Shown: positions 8,648 through 17,361, counted from the stretch's first letter. The stretch is 29,595 nt of DNA from Dehalococcoidia bacterium (GCA_030690405.1 JAUYGU010000053.1:1-29595), one strand, 5' to 3'. The notes: generated from the letters alone by a model not told the origin. A program made the numbers and translations.

Positions 8648-8668
8648 GTGTGACTGAACGGCGACCGA

Positions 8669-8788
8669 AGGCCTAATCCCCCGCCCCTGGCGGGGGAACG
8701 GGGGAACCGTCAACCGGGGTGAATCCCGACGAGAGTCGAGAAGGGCAGCTCTTTCAGCCCTAACCCGTCAGCTAACCTCGTAGGCCGC
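8669..8788 (+). ncRNA. Cyclic-di-AMP riboswitch aptamer (ydaO/yuaA type)
   Basis: The conserved blocks of this class occur in order: GGGGGAACCG (8700-8709), GGGGTGAATC (8716-8725), a variable CGAC/GTCG hairpin (8727-8738), GGGC and GCCC stem halves (8743-8746, 8757-8760), then CCGTCAGCTAACCTCGTAGG (8765-8784). The closing P1 stem can form from GGCCTA (8670-8675) and TAGGCC (8781-8786). A GC-rich hairpin (8678-8696) fills the variable first arm. In known members, c-di-AMP binding generally turns genes off by termination, and a terminator follows directly here. Confidence 0.92.
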
Positions 8789-8792
8789 TGAA

Positions 8793-8849
8793 AGAGGCCA
8801 TAGCGCCCCGCAGAGCCGGGCGGAGGCTATGTCCTCTGGCCCGGTTTTT
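8793..8849 (+). terminator. Riboswitch expression platform: terminator and competing antiterminator
   Basis: Terminator: CCGGGC (8816-8821) pairs with GCCCGG (8839-8844), extended by GAGG/CCTC inside, and five T follow (8845-8849). Competing fold: AGAGG-c-CATAGC (8793-8804) pairs with GCTATG-t-CCTCT (8826-8837), which uses the inner part of the terminator. The two folds exclude each other, as expected for transcription-termination control by the upstream aptamer. Confidence 0.85.
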
Positions 8850-8881
8850 GATTGGTCGCCTGCAGATCGGAGGTAAGGCTC

Positions 8882-9097
8882 ATGCAGCGATTAACACATC
8901 GCTGTCCCCGCTGTGACCAGCCTCTGGGGATCTCCTGCGATATGTGGGGTAAGTACTACCTGTGCGGGGACTGTGGGTTCACCGCGGAAGACGACGACGA
9001 ACTCACCGGTATGGGCGCGAAGCGGACCCCGCCGCTCCAGCCGAACCTCACCCAGATTGAGGTCTACAGGCTCCGCCAGACCGCTGCCAGGAGGTAG
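8882..9097 (+). CDS. Small Cys4 zinc-ribbon protein under c-di-AMP riboswitch
   Basis: 71 residues. The ATG at 8882 is preceded by GGAGG (8869-8873) at 8 nt; an earlier TTG at 8852 abuts the terminator and is rejected. Residues 8-11 are CPRC, followed by another Cys in ISCD and by CGDC near residue 34, so a zinc ribbon or rubredoxin-like knuckle is likely. An acidic stretch (EDDDE) and a polar tail follow. It is the first gene after the riboswitch, so its expression should respond to c-di-AMP. The known regulon of this class is mostly cell-wall hydrolases and K+/osmolyte transporters; this product matches none of them. Function unknown. Confidence 0.75.
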   Translation: MQRLTHRCPRCDQPLGISCDMWGKYYLCGDCGFTAEDDDELTGMGAKRTPPLQPNLTQIEVYRLRQTAARR

Positions 9098-9098
9098 C

Positions 9099-9272
9099 GT
9101 GCCGGGCCCCGCCAGGTTCCTCTACGGCCTCGCCCTGGGCCTCAGCCTCGGCGTTATCTGGACCAGGCTCATCGCCAGCGCCCAATCGCCCTCGAACAGG
9201 CGGACCGCCCGTCCGGCGGCATCCAGATCACCGCGGAAAAAGCGCGCGCGGCAGAAGACCACCCACCGCTAG
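9099..9272 (+). CDS. Tiny single-pass membrane protein, second gene after riboswitch
   Basis: 57 residues from a GTG at 9099 with AGGAGG (9089-9094) 4 nt upstream. The start is 1 nt after the zinc-ribbon stop codon, so translation is probably coupled. Residues about 5-27 are hydrophobic (FLYGLALGLSLGVIW) and the rest is strongly basic (SRSPRKKRARQKTTHR), predicting an inner-membrane helix with a cytoplasmic basic tail. I do not recognise it. Its strong ribosome site and the shared riboswitch make it likely to be real. Confidence 0.6.
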   Translation: MPGPARFLYGLALGLSLGVIWTRLIASAQSPSNRRTARPAASRSPRKKRARQKTTHR

Positions 9273-9327
9273 AGTTTCGCGCATTCCCATAGCCGCCGAC
9301 GTTCGGCTCTGCGCGGCTGCCCGTCCC

Positions 9328-10527
9328 TCAGAGCATCCTCAGAATCAGCAGCCAGGAGTAGAAGGTCAGCTTCACCATGTCCGCCATGAAGGATATCGGG
9401 TTGCTGGGGTTCTTGGGTTCCACGTGGTTGAGGAAATCGAACTCCGCGAAGTAGACACGGTGGCCGTTGCCGGCCGTGGCATCGCGGAGGCGGCGCGACT
9501 CCACGTACGGGATGAACGGATCGGAGCGGTCGTGCATGATGAACAGGTCGGCGTCCAGCGCCTGGACGGAGGTTGACGGCGACACTTTCCGCAGCGTGCT
9601 CACGTCCTGAGGAGAGACCTCGCCCCAGAACTTAAGGATGCGCTCCGCATCCTTGGCCTGGAAGGCATCGTATATCTCCCTGGCGCGTGGTGACAACCGG
9701 CCGACCGTGAGGCGCGCCGAAGCGTCTTCATCCACGAAGATGCGGGTGAGGATATCGCGGTCCTGGGCGCTGGGCAAGTAGGAGATGACGCTGTTGTAGA
9801 GGACCCGCACGCTGGTCAGCCAGGGGTCCCAGGGCTCCGTGTGGCCCTTGTACTGAATCGTGTCCGTGGTGATCGCGCTGATCAGGTCGACGAGGTCGTA
9901 ATACGTGCCAAGCGAGGCGAAGAAGTCCACCTCCTGGCTGATGCGCGGGTCCGAGGCGGAGACGAGGGCGATGCCGGCCCCGGCGGAAGCGCCGAAGATG
10001 CCCAGCCGGTTGGGGTCAACGTAGGGCTGTTCGCGCAGCCACTGGTAGGACGCGATTACCTCCTCGACGTTCGTACCGAAGGCGTTGACGAGCCCCTGGA
10101 CGTCCTCAGGAAGGACGTTCTCGTGGAACGGGTAGTATAGCTGCGGTATCATCACGACCATCCCGGCGCGGGCAGCGGTCTTGCTGAGACGGACGACGCC
10201 GGGGTGCTCGCGGATCTTGGGGGCGGCGCCCACGGAGATCACCATGCCGCCGTGGACGTCGCCGTCCAGCGGCCGGTAGACGTCGGCGACCAGCATCCCG
10301 CGTCCCTTCGGTACGTTGAGCCACACCTCTTCGCGCACAGGCTCTTCGCCTACCATCTTGAGGGCGCTCACCGGCGAGCCGAACAGGTCGGGCACAATGA
10401 TGACGGTGGTAATCCCGACACGGCTGTAGCGGATGTTCCAGAGCACGACCCACATCGCCAGGAAGAAGATGACGATGGCGAAGGCCAGCCAGTAGCGGCG
10501 ACAGAACTGAATAGTGCGGTCCTTCAT
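9328..10527 (-). CDS. Membrane-anchored alpha/beta-hydrolase
   Basis: 399 residues. An N-terminal transmembrane helix (about 13-31) has no cleavage motif, so the enzyme is probably anchored with its catalytic domain outside. The nucleophile elbow is GASAG with Ser181; likely acid Asp336 in MHDRSDPFIP and base His368 in FLNHVEP complete the triad. The closing residues (LTFYSWLLILRML) are also hydrophobic. It resembles dienelactone hydrolase/acyl-peptidase-like hydrolases; the substrate cannot be told. It stands alone, convergent with the zinc-ribbon pair and divergent from thiE. The spacer 9273-9327 shows no clear terminator. Confidence 0.85.
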   Translation of the reverse strand: MKDRTIQFCRRYWLAFAIVIFFLAMWVVLWNIRYSRVGITTVIIVPDLFGSPVSALKMVGEEPVREEVWLNVPKGRGMLVADVYRPLDGDVHGGMVISVGAAPKIREHPGVVRLSKTAARAGMVVMIPQLYYPFHENVLPEDVQGLVNAFGTNVEEVIASYQWLREQPYVDPNRLGIFGASAGAGIALVSASDPRISQEVDFFASLGTYYDLVDLISAITTDTIQYKGHTEPWDPWLTSVRVLYNSVISYLPSAQDRDILTRIFVDEDASARLTVGRLSPRAREIYDAFQAKDAERILKFWGEVSPQDVSTLRKVSPSTSVQALDADLFIMHDRSDPFIPYVESRRLRDATAGNGHRVYFAEFDFLNHVEPKNPSNPISFMADMVKLTFYSWLLILRML

Positions 10528-10600
10528 GGTTTGTTACCATTCTACTGCCCGTCCTCAGGCGGCGATACGCCGGACGCCGCCGTCGCTGGGGGAGCCAGCG

Positions 10601-10633
10601 AGGAGACCGGATGCGTGATCAGCTGCGCGGCCT
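10601..10633 (+). repeat. 33-bp direct repeat, upstream copy of the thiE start region
   Basis: Identical over 33 nt to 10696-10728, offset by 95 bp. The unit includes the ribosome site, the ATG and the first eight codons of thiE. The upstream copy also has an ATG (10611), but its frame diverges after codon 8 and ends about 40 codons on. It looks like a relic of a local duplication, or a decoy initiation site. Confidence 0.8.
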
Positions 10634-10695
10634 GTGGAGACCCGCACCGCGCACTGAAGTACGCGGCTTGTTTCGGCCTTGCCCCGGCTCGCGGA

Positions 10696-10728
10696 AGGAG
10701 ACCGGATGCGTGATCAGCTGCGCGGCCT
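10696..10728 (+). repeat. 33-bp direct repeat, copy at the real thiE start
   Basis: Exact second copy of 10601-10633, covering the AAGGAG ribosome site and the first codons of thiE. Confidence 0.8.
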
Positions 10729-11359
10729 ATACGTGATCATAGACCCGGCGGTGGTGCCTGGCCCTTCGACCGGGCTCAGGACAGGCCGCGAAGAGGTGCA
10801 GATCGCGCGGGAAGCCCTGGACGGGGGCGCGCGGCTCATCCAGCTGCGCGACAAGACGCGCGAGAAGGGGCTGCAGCTCCCCGTAGCGGAGGCGCTGCAG
10901 GCGCTGTGCCGGGAGCGGGGGGCGCTGTTCATCGTGAACGACCACGTGGACCTGGCGCTGGCCGTGGGCGCGGACGGCGTGCATGTCGGCCAGAAGGACC
11001 TGCCCGTCGCGGTCGTGCGGGGGCTCGTGCCCCGCGAAATGGTGATCGGCTGCTCCACGAACAACCCTGAGGAGGCGCGGCGGGCGGAGGCGGACGGCGC
11101 CGACTACGTCTCCGTGGGGCGGCTGTTCCCGACGGGCTCCAAGGGCGACACCCGCCCGGCGACGACGGAGACGCTGCGGGCGGTGAAGGCGGCCGTGTCG
11201 CTGCCGGTGTGCGCCATCGGCGGCATCAACGAATCGAACATCGACGACGTGCTGGCGGCGGGGGCTGACATGGCGGCGGTGATCGCGGCGGTGATCGCCG
11301 CGCCTGACGTGCGGGAGGCGGCGCGGCGGCTGGCCGCGCGGTTCAGGCCACTATCCTGA
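10706..11359 (+). CDS. thiE: Thiamine-phosphate synthase ThiE
   Basis: 217 residues from the ATG at 10706, with AAGGAG 5 nt upstream. Family motifs: QLRDK, IVNDHVDLALAVGADGVHVGQ, GCSTNNPEEA, VGRLFPTGSK and AIGGI. ThiE joins HMP-pyrophosphate to the thiazole phosphate to give thiamine phosphate. The N-terminus carries an extra GPSTGLRTG segment after the first strand, encoded by a hairpin repeat (10756-10786). Near the end, IAAVIAA reflects a short tandem duplication. It is more ThiE-like than the TenI-type paralogue at 14276-14968 and is transcribed apart from the thi operon. No TPP riboswitch is seen upstream. Confidence 0.93.
   Translation: MRDQLRGLYVIIDPAVVPGPSTGLRTGREEVQIAREALDGGARLIQLRDKTREKGLQLPVAEALQALCRERGALFIVNDHVDLALAVGADGVHVGQKDLPVAVVRGLVPREMVIGCSTNNPEEARRAEADGADYVSVGRLFPTGSKGDTRPATTETLRAVKAAVSLPVCAIGGINESNIDDVLAAGADMAAVIAAVIAAPDVREAARRLAARFRPLS
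10756..10786. repeat. Hairpin repeat element inserted in frame within thiE
   Basis: GCCTG (10756-10760) and CAGGC (10782-10786) flank GCCC, TTCGACC, GGGC, with CTCAGGACAGG on the right. This CCTTCGAC...GGCTCAGGAC type of sequence recurs in many environmental genomes, by my recollection. Here it adds about 8-10 residues to the ThiE N-terminal region without breaking the frame. Confidence 0.55.
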
Positions 11360-11428
11360 CAAGATCAGGACATTTCTTCTATTTTCTGCCTTATCGTTTA
11401 TGGTAATACCCTCTTAGCACGTGTGATG

Positions 11429-11434
11429 TATAAT
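11429..11434 (+). promoter_or_regulatory. TATAAT -10 box giving a near-leaderless transcript
   Basis: A perfect TATAAT lies 10 nt before the ATG of the GIY-YIG gene at 11445, so transcription should start within about 3 nt of the start codon. No -35 match and no ribosome site are visible. The surrounding 85 bp are AT-richer than the rest of the window. Confidence 0.5.
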
Positions 11435-11444
11435 TCCGTTCAAG

Positions 11445-12296
11445 ATGGTGGGGCAAATAGGGATCCTCGACCTTTTACGTCTACAGGGTTTCGACCTGAC
11501 TAAACGTTTCAAGCTGGTGCGCCATCAGGAAGGAGGCCACGATCTACGCGACTTTCTACGTCGCGGTTGGCTCGAAGCGTACCAAGCGTTCCAAACTAAA
11601 CCGGTCTTCAACAAAGTGGACTTCGTCGTCTCTTTCATCGGAGTTGGCCGCACAAAGTCGCGTCTCGTCGGAGTCTACGAAGTCCTGGGCTGTAAGCCAG
11701 GACACGCGGGCCAACTACCAGACGGGTGCCCGCATCGGGAGTGGCTGGACTGTGATTACTTCTATGAGATGCGGCGACTTCCTGGATTCGAAGAACTTGA
11801 GCACAGAGTCGTAATCGAGTGGGGCAAGGGAACCAGGCGCTGGGATCAGTGGCCAAAGAACAAGGAGGTAGTCGAAATCCTTCCCAAGGGTCAACTGTTA
11901 CGACCATTTGATGACTACCTCGGCTTCACACTCACCCATAGCGAGTTGAAGTTCCTATGCTCCGAGCCTGAAACGAATAGGGAATGGCGTGCTCGATTGA
12001 GCGCGGTCGCTGGAGTCTACCTAGTACTTGCCACAACCACTGGCGCGCAGTACGTCGGCTCGGCGCACGGTGTAGAGGGATTTTGGGGCAGGTGGGCATC
12101 TTACGCCAAAGACGGGCACGGCGGGAATAAGTTGCTCAAGGACTTGATTGCGAAAGACCCTGCCTACCCCGAAGCCTTCTCCTACTCGATTCTCCAGATT
12201 CTTCCACCGACTTTCGCCCGAAGCGAAGTGCTGAAACGGGAGGGCTTGTACAAACAGAAGCTCGGCAGTCGGGCTGTTGGTTTGAATGTAAATTGA
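11445..12296 (+). CDS. GIY-YIG nuclease-domain protein, probably acquired
   Basis: 283 residues. The C-terminal part is a GIY-YIG fold: GVY at 190-192, YVG at 203-205, Arg216 in WGRWASY, Glu266 in KREGLYKQKLGS and Asn281 near the end. All catalytic positions are present, so nuclease activity is plausible. The N-terminal 185 residues are of a type I do not recognise and may bind DNA or another substrate. Codon use and flanks are less GC-rich than the neighbours, and the gene interrupts the two thiamine loci, which suggests horizontal transfer. Candidate roles are restriction, phage defence or mobile-element repair; no partner methylase or other defence gene is adjacent. The following 136 bp (12297-12432) hold nothing recognisable. 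Confidence 0.8.
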   Translation: MVGQIGILDLLRLQGFDLTKRFKLVRHQEGGHDLRDFLRRGWLEAYQAFQTKPVFNKVDFVVSFIGVGRTKSRLVGVYEVLGCKPGHAGQLPDGCPHREWLDCDYFYEMRRLPGFEELEHRVVIEWGKGTRRWDQWPKNKEVVEILPKGQLLRPFDDYLGFTLTHSELKFLCSEPETNREWRARLSAVAGVYLVLATTTGAQYVGSAHGVEGFWGRWASYAKDGHGGNKLLKDLIAKDPAYPEAFSYSILQILPPTFARSEVLKREGLYKQKLGSRAVGLNVN

Positions 12297-12432
12297 ATGC
12301 ATCGGGTTGCGGTCGCCGATACCAGCGGTCTCACAGATGAACGTGAAGAGGCATTCCGTCGGGGGAATTAGTCGAAAGCCAGGGTCAGTTGCCCCCAGGG
12401 ATGAAACAGCGCTATAGCATAGAGCTAGCTGT

Positions 12433-13533
12433 CTAAGAAAACCTGGCCGGATCGAACGGCGCCAGCGGCACCTCCGTGCGGCCGCCCGTGATCAACTGCG
12501 CGATGAGCTTTCCGGTGATCGGGCCCAGGAGGATGCCGTTGCGGAAGTGGCCCGTCGCCACGTAGACGTTCTCCCAGCCCGGCAGCCGCCCGATCACCGG
12601 CAGGCCGTCGGGGGAGCCGGGGCGCAGGCCGGCCCAGGCGCTGGCCACCTCACCGTGGCGCAGCGACGGGACGATCGATCGCGCCATCCGGCGCAGCCCG
12701 GCCAGACCGCGGCCGGTCGTGCGAGGCCGGAACCCCGCGTCCTCCACCGTCGCCCCGGCGAACAGGAAGCCGCCGGCCTTCGGCACCAGGTACCCGTCCT
12801 CCCCCCAGATCATGTGCCGCACCGCGTTCGAGCGGTAGGCCAGCATCTGCCCGCGCATCGGCGGCGTGGGCACTTTCGCCCCCAGGCGGCGCGCGAGGCG
12901 GCCCGTCCACGACCCGGCGGCCAGCACCACATAGTCGGCCGCGACGGTATCGCCGGCGCCGGTGCGGACGCCGGTGACGCGCCCGCCGCGGCGGAGAAAC
13001 GCGGACACACCAGCGCCCTGTCTGAGCGTCGCGCCGCGACCGACGGCGCCCCGAGCCAGGGCCTGCGTGAGAAGCCCGGGATTGACGTGCCGCTGCGACG
13101 GGGAGTACGCCGCGCCCGGCAGCGCCGGCGAGAGGCCGGGCTCCAGTCGTCGCAGCGGCTCCCCCTCAACCCACTCCAACGGCACCACCTCGTCGCCACC
13201 GTGGCAGGCCACCTGGCGCAGGGCGGCCGCGGCCGGCTCGCTCTCCGCGGGCACCAGCAGCCCCGCTTCCAGATACTGAACGTCGATCGAGGTCTCGTCC
13301 AGAAGCGATCCCACCAGCGCCGGATAAAGGCGGAGGCTGGCGAGACAGAGGTCACGGAAGTCGCCGCTGGCGGCGGCCCAGGGCGGCGGAACGAGCATGC
13401 CTGCCGCCGCGCCCGACGCCTCTCCCGCGACCTCGCCCTTCTCCAGCAGCGCGACACCGGCGCCGGCCTTCGTGAGGTAGTGAGCGGAGGCGCAGCCGAT
13501 GACGCCGCCGCCAACGATGACGACGTCCGCCAT
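12433..13533 (-). CDS. thiO: Glycine oxidase ThiO
   Basis: 366 residues. The FAD dinucleotide-binding motif VIVGGGVIGCASAHYL stands at the N-terminus, and the DAO family end has PDGLPVIGRLPGWENVYVA and GHFRNGILLGP. ThiO oxidises glycine to the iminoacetate used by ThiG in aerobic thiazole synthesis. The ATG at 13533 shares one nucleotide with the stop of the upstream transporter frame (TGATG), so translation is coupled. It is the last gene of the TPP-controlled operon. Use of ThiO rather than ThiH fits an aerobic lifestyle. Confidence 0.95.
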   Translation of the reverse strand: MADVVIVGGGVIGCASAHYLTKAGAGVALLEKGEVAGEASGAAAGMLVPPPWAAASGDFRDLCLASLRLYPALVGSLLDETSIDVQYLEAGLLVPAESEPAAAALRQVACHGGDEVVPLEWVEGEPLRRLEPGLSPALPGAAYSPSQRHVNPGLLTQALARGAVGRGATLRQGAGVSAFLRRGGRVTGVRTGAGDTVAADYVVLAAGSWTGRLARRLGAKVPTPPMRGQMLAYRSNAVRHMIWGEDGYLVPKAGGFLFAGATVEDAGFRPRTTGRGLAGLRRMARSIVPSLRHGEVASAWAGLRPGSPDGLPVIGRLPGWENVYVATGHFRNGILLGPITGKLIAQLITGGRTEVPLAPFDPARFS

Positions 13534-14279
13534 CACAGCCCGCGAACGAGGACGACGCCGCTGACGATGAGCAGCCCGCCCATGACCTTCACGGCGTCGA
13601 TCGGGTCCTTCGTCTGGCCCAGCAGCCCCAGGTGGTCCCACACGATAGCGCCCAGCATCTGGCCGGCGACCAGCACGGCGCTGGTGGCGCCTATGCCGAT
13701 GCGGGGGCCGGCGAAGGCCATCGTCCCCACTATGAGCGTCCCGGTCAGGCCGCCGAGGACGTAGTACCACTCCAGGCCGCGAATGAGGCCGAGGATCGCC
13801 AGCAGCGACACCAGCAGCAGCGGCAAGAGGTAGAGCAGCGGCTTTCCGGGCGTGTCGAGGTTCAGCCGGCCCACGACGGCGAACCGGGCCAGCATGATCG
13901 CCACCGCCGACCCGTAGGTGACGGTCACGGAGACCAGGAGCGCCTCCGGCACGCCGCGCTCCTCGCCCAGGGAGCTGTTGACCAGTATCTGAGTGGCAGC
14001 GGCCAGCCCGGCCCCGAAGACGAGTAGCAGCAATAGCGCATCCATGAACAGCGGCTCCTTCTTCGTGTCTACCTGCGTGCCGCCACCCACGGCGCGCACG
14101 ATCTCCACCGCATCCCCGTCGCCGACGGCGGCGCGCGGCCATTCGCTGCTGGGCACGACCTCCCCGTTTACGGCCACCGCGACCTGTTCGGGGTTTATGT
14201 CAAGCGCCTTCAGCAGGGCAGCGATCCTGAGCGGCTCCTCCAGCTCGCGCGGCTTCCCGTTGACGGTGACCGTGATCAC
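13533..14279 (-). CDS. thiS: ThiS sulfur carrier fused in frame to a YdcZ/DUF606 membrane transporter
   Basis: One uninterrupted 248-residue frame. Residues 1-67 are ThiS (VITVTVNGKP to RAVGGG). Residues 68-78 (TQVDTKKEPLF) link to M79, where a multi-helix YdcZ/DUF606 (DMT superfamily) domain starts. ThiS normally ends in free Gly-Gly, adenylated by ThiF and converted to a thiocarboxylate; here no stop follows the glycines. The inner ATG (14045) has AAGGAG 8 nt upstream, so the transporter can also be made separately. The GTG at 14279 overlaps the tenI stop by 4 nt. Either the fusion is cleaved after Gly-Gly, or a lost stop or sequencing error joins two genes. Confidence 0.85.
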   Translation of the reverse strand: MITVTVNGKPRELEEPLRIAALLKALDINPEQVAVAVNGEVVPSSEWPRAAVGDGDAVEIVRAVGGGTQVDTKKEPLFMDALLLLLVFGAGLAAATQILVNSSLGEERGVPEALLVSVTVTYGSAVAIMLARFAVVGRLNLDTPGKPLLYLLPLLLVSLLAILGLIRGLEWYYVLGGLTGTLIVGTMAFAGPRIGIGATSAVLVAGQMLGAIVWDHLGLLGQTKDPIDAVKVMGGLLIVSGVVLVRGL

Positions 14280-14968
14280 CGGCGGGCGGCTCCGGTCGCG
14301 GCCCAGGCGACGCCCAGCGCTCGGCGCAGCGCTTTGGCGGCGGCCCCGCCTTCGGCGGGCTGGGCGAGAACGGCCGAGATCACCGCCACGCCCGAGGCGC
14401 CCGCCCGCACTACCTCCTCCACGCGCTCCGTCGTTATCCCGCCTATCGCCAGCACGGGCACACGGACAGCCGACGCGATCTCCTCGATGAGCGCGAGGCC
14501 GGCGGGCTCGACGCCCGCGTGGGAGCGCGTCTCGTATACCGGCCCGGCGACGATGTAATCGGCGCCCTCGGCTAGCGCTCGGCGCGCGGCCTCCGCCGAG
14601 TGGACGGAGCGGCCCACCAGGAAGCCCTCGCGCGGGCGCAGGGGCATCGGCTCGCCCTCCGGCAGGTGAACGCCGTCGGCGCCGGCGGCCAGCGCGACGT
14701 CCAGCGGCCCGTTCACCAGCAGCAACGCCTGCCCCCGGGTGACGGCGCGCAGACGGCGGGCCAGCGTCGCCAGGTCGGCGGCGGGTAGGTCCTTCTCGCG
14801 CAGCTGTACGGCGTTCGCGCCGCCGCTGACGGCGGCCTTCACGGCGGCGACGAGCCCCTCCGCGCCGCCACACTGGGCGCGGTCGGTGACCACCATCAGG
14901 CAGGGTGCTGGAAGGCCTACCCAAGAGGGGGTCAGGCTTAAGCCTGACCCGCCGGAATCTCTGGCCAT
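14276..14968 (-). CDS. tenI: TenI-type thiazole tautomerase (ThiE paralogue)
   Basis: 230 residues. The core resembles TenI rather than ThiE: GVHLPEG, VGRSVHSAEAARRALAEGADY and GPVYETRSH replace the ThiE NDR/GQ and FPTGSK motifs. TenI aromatises the thiazole tautomer released by ThiG, and in Bacillus it sits with thiO, thiS and thiG as here. The ATG at 14968 shares one nucleotide with the thiG stop. About 23 extra N-terminal residues come from a palindromic insertion (14929-14950); the conserved LMVVTDR strand begins near 14899, and a second ATG lies at 14896. Residual ThiE activity cannot be excluded. Confidence 0.85.
   Translation of the reverse strand: MARDSGGSGLSLTPSWVGLPAPCLMVVTDRAQCGGAEGLVAAVKAAVSGGANAVQLREKDLPAADLATLARRLRAVTRGQALLLVNGPLDVALAAGADGVHLPEGEPMPLRPREGFLVGRSVHSAEAARRALAEGADYIVAGPVYETRSHAGVEPAGLALIEEIASAVRVPVLAIGGITTERVEEVVRAGASGVAVISAVLAQPAEGGAAAKALRRALGVAWAATGAARR
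14929..14950. repeat. 22-bp perfect palindrome inside the 5' end of tenI
   Basis: GGGTCAGGCTT is followed directly by its reverse complement AAGCCTGACCC. It lies in the non-conserved N-terminal extension of TenI and keeps the frame open. It looks like a small mobile palindromic repeat, the second in a thiE-family gene of this window. Confidence 0.7.
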
Positions 14969-15765
14969 CAGGTTGGGCGGGCGACGCCCTCGGCGGGGCT
15001 GGAGGCCTGGGCCAGCTCCTTGCGCGGGATGCGCCCGGCCAGGTACGCCTGCCGGCCGGCCTCGACGCCCTTGCGGAACGCCTCCGCCATCCCGGCCGGG
15101 TCGTTCGCCTGGGCGATGGCGGTGTTGACGAGCACGGCGTCGGCGCCTATCTCCAGCGCCAGCGAGGCGTCGGACGGGGCGCCCAGCCCGGCGTCGACGA
15201 CCACGGGCACGCCGGCGTTCTCGACGATGATCTGGATCTCCTCCAGCGTGAAGATGCCGCGCCCCGAGCCGATGGGCGAGCCGAGCGGCATGACGGTGGC
15301 GCAGCCGATCTCCTCCAGCCGCCGGGCGAGGATCGGGTCGGCGTGGATGTAGGGCAGGACGGTGAACCCCTCGTCGATGAGCACGCGGGCGGCGGCGAGC
15401 GTCTCCACCGGGTCGGGCAGGAGGTAAGCGGGGTCCGGGATCACCTCCAGCTTCAGCCAGCTCGATCCGGTAAGTTCGCGCGCCAGGCGGGCCGTGAACA
15501 GCGCCTCGTCCACCGTGCGGCAGCCGGCGGTGTTGGGGAGGATGGTGAGGCGCTGCCAGTCCAGGTAGTCCATCAGGTTGGGCTCGTCCGGCTTGACTCG
15601 CCCGTCCGGGTCGAGCGGCAGGCGGCGTATGGCGACGGTCACGATCTCGGCGCCGGAGGCGTCGATGGCGTCGCGCATCTCCTCCATGCTGCGGTACTTG
15701 CCGGTGCCGACGATGAGGCGGGAACGGAACGATTTGCCGGCGATGGTGAGGGGGTCATCGGTCAT
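14968..15765 (-). CDS. thiG: Thiazole synthase ThiG
   Basis: 265 residues, usual length. Lys105 in SSWLKLEVI is the expected imine-forming lysine for 1-deoxyxylulose-5-phosphate. [24 protein letters not shown] and [13 protein letters not shown] are family signatures. ThiG forms the thiazole ring from DXP, dehydroglycine from ThiO and ThiS-thiocarboxylate. It starts 9 nt after the thiC stop and ends in TGATG with tenI. Confidence 0.97.
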   Translation of the reverse strand: MTDDPLTIAGKSFRSRLIVGTGKYRSMEEMRDAIDASGAEIVTVAIRRLPLDPDGRVKPDEPNLMDYLDWQRLTILPNTAGCRTVDEALFTARLARELTGSSWLKLEVIPDPAYLLPDPVETLAAARVLIDEGFTVLPYIHADPILARRLEEIGCATVMPLGSPIGSGRGIFTLEEIQIIVENAGVPVVVDAGLGAPSDASLALEIGADAVLVNTAIAQANDPAGMAEAFRKGVEAGRQAYLAGRIPRKELAQASSPAEGVARPT

Positions 15766-15774
15766 CGCTTCGCC

Positions 15775-17151
<1,377 letters not shown>

Positions 17152-17193
17152 CTAGACCTGCCTGCCCTGCCTCGCGGGAGGCGAAAATGAATG

Positions 17194-17219
17194 CGCCGCT
17201 GGGATTAATGCCAGCGGCG
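17194..17219 (-). terminator. TPP riboswitch expression-platform hairpin
   Basis: CGCCGCTGG and CCAGCGGCG form 9-bp arms around an 8-nt loop, followed on the minus strand by ATTCATTTTC. The T-run is weak, so termination is probable but not certain. On the minus-strand RNA the 5' part, CGCTGGCATTA, is the exact complement of TAATGCCAGCG in the aptamer (complement of 17243-17253), so aptamer folding and this hairpin interfere with each other. Confidence 0.6.
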
Positions 17220-17230
17220 GTCCGGTGTCA

Positions 17231-17346
17231 GCCTTATCCCTTCGCTGGCATTACCCAGGTCAGGTTCCTGCGGTCGCCCCGACCGGTCGGGGCCTCTCAG
17301 CCCGGCCTGCCCCGATGGTCTCGAGGCCCCCGAGCTCCCGCTGCGG
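17231..17346 (-). ncRNA. TPP (thiamine pyrophosphate) riboswitch
   Basis: Minus-strand RNA contains the THI-box blocks: GGGCTGAGAGG, a variable GC-rich hairpin, then GAACCTGACCTGGGTAATGC followed by CAGCGAAGGGA. These form the pyrimidine- and pyrophosphate-binding arms. It precedes thiC by about 95 nt and should shut the operon off when TPP is plentiful. The outer boundaries are approximate. Confidence 0.95.
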
Positions 17347-17361
17347 TATTCGTTCAAGGTC

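Noticed and set aside
8852..8881. TTG start at 8852 for the zinc-ribbon gene
   Set aside because: It begins 3 nt after the terminator T-tract; the ATG at 8882 has a proper GGAGG.
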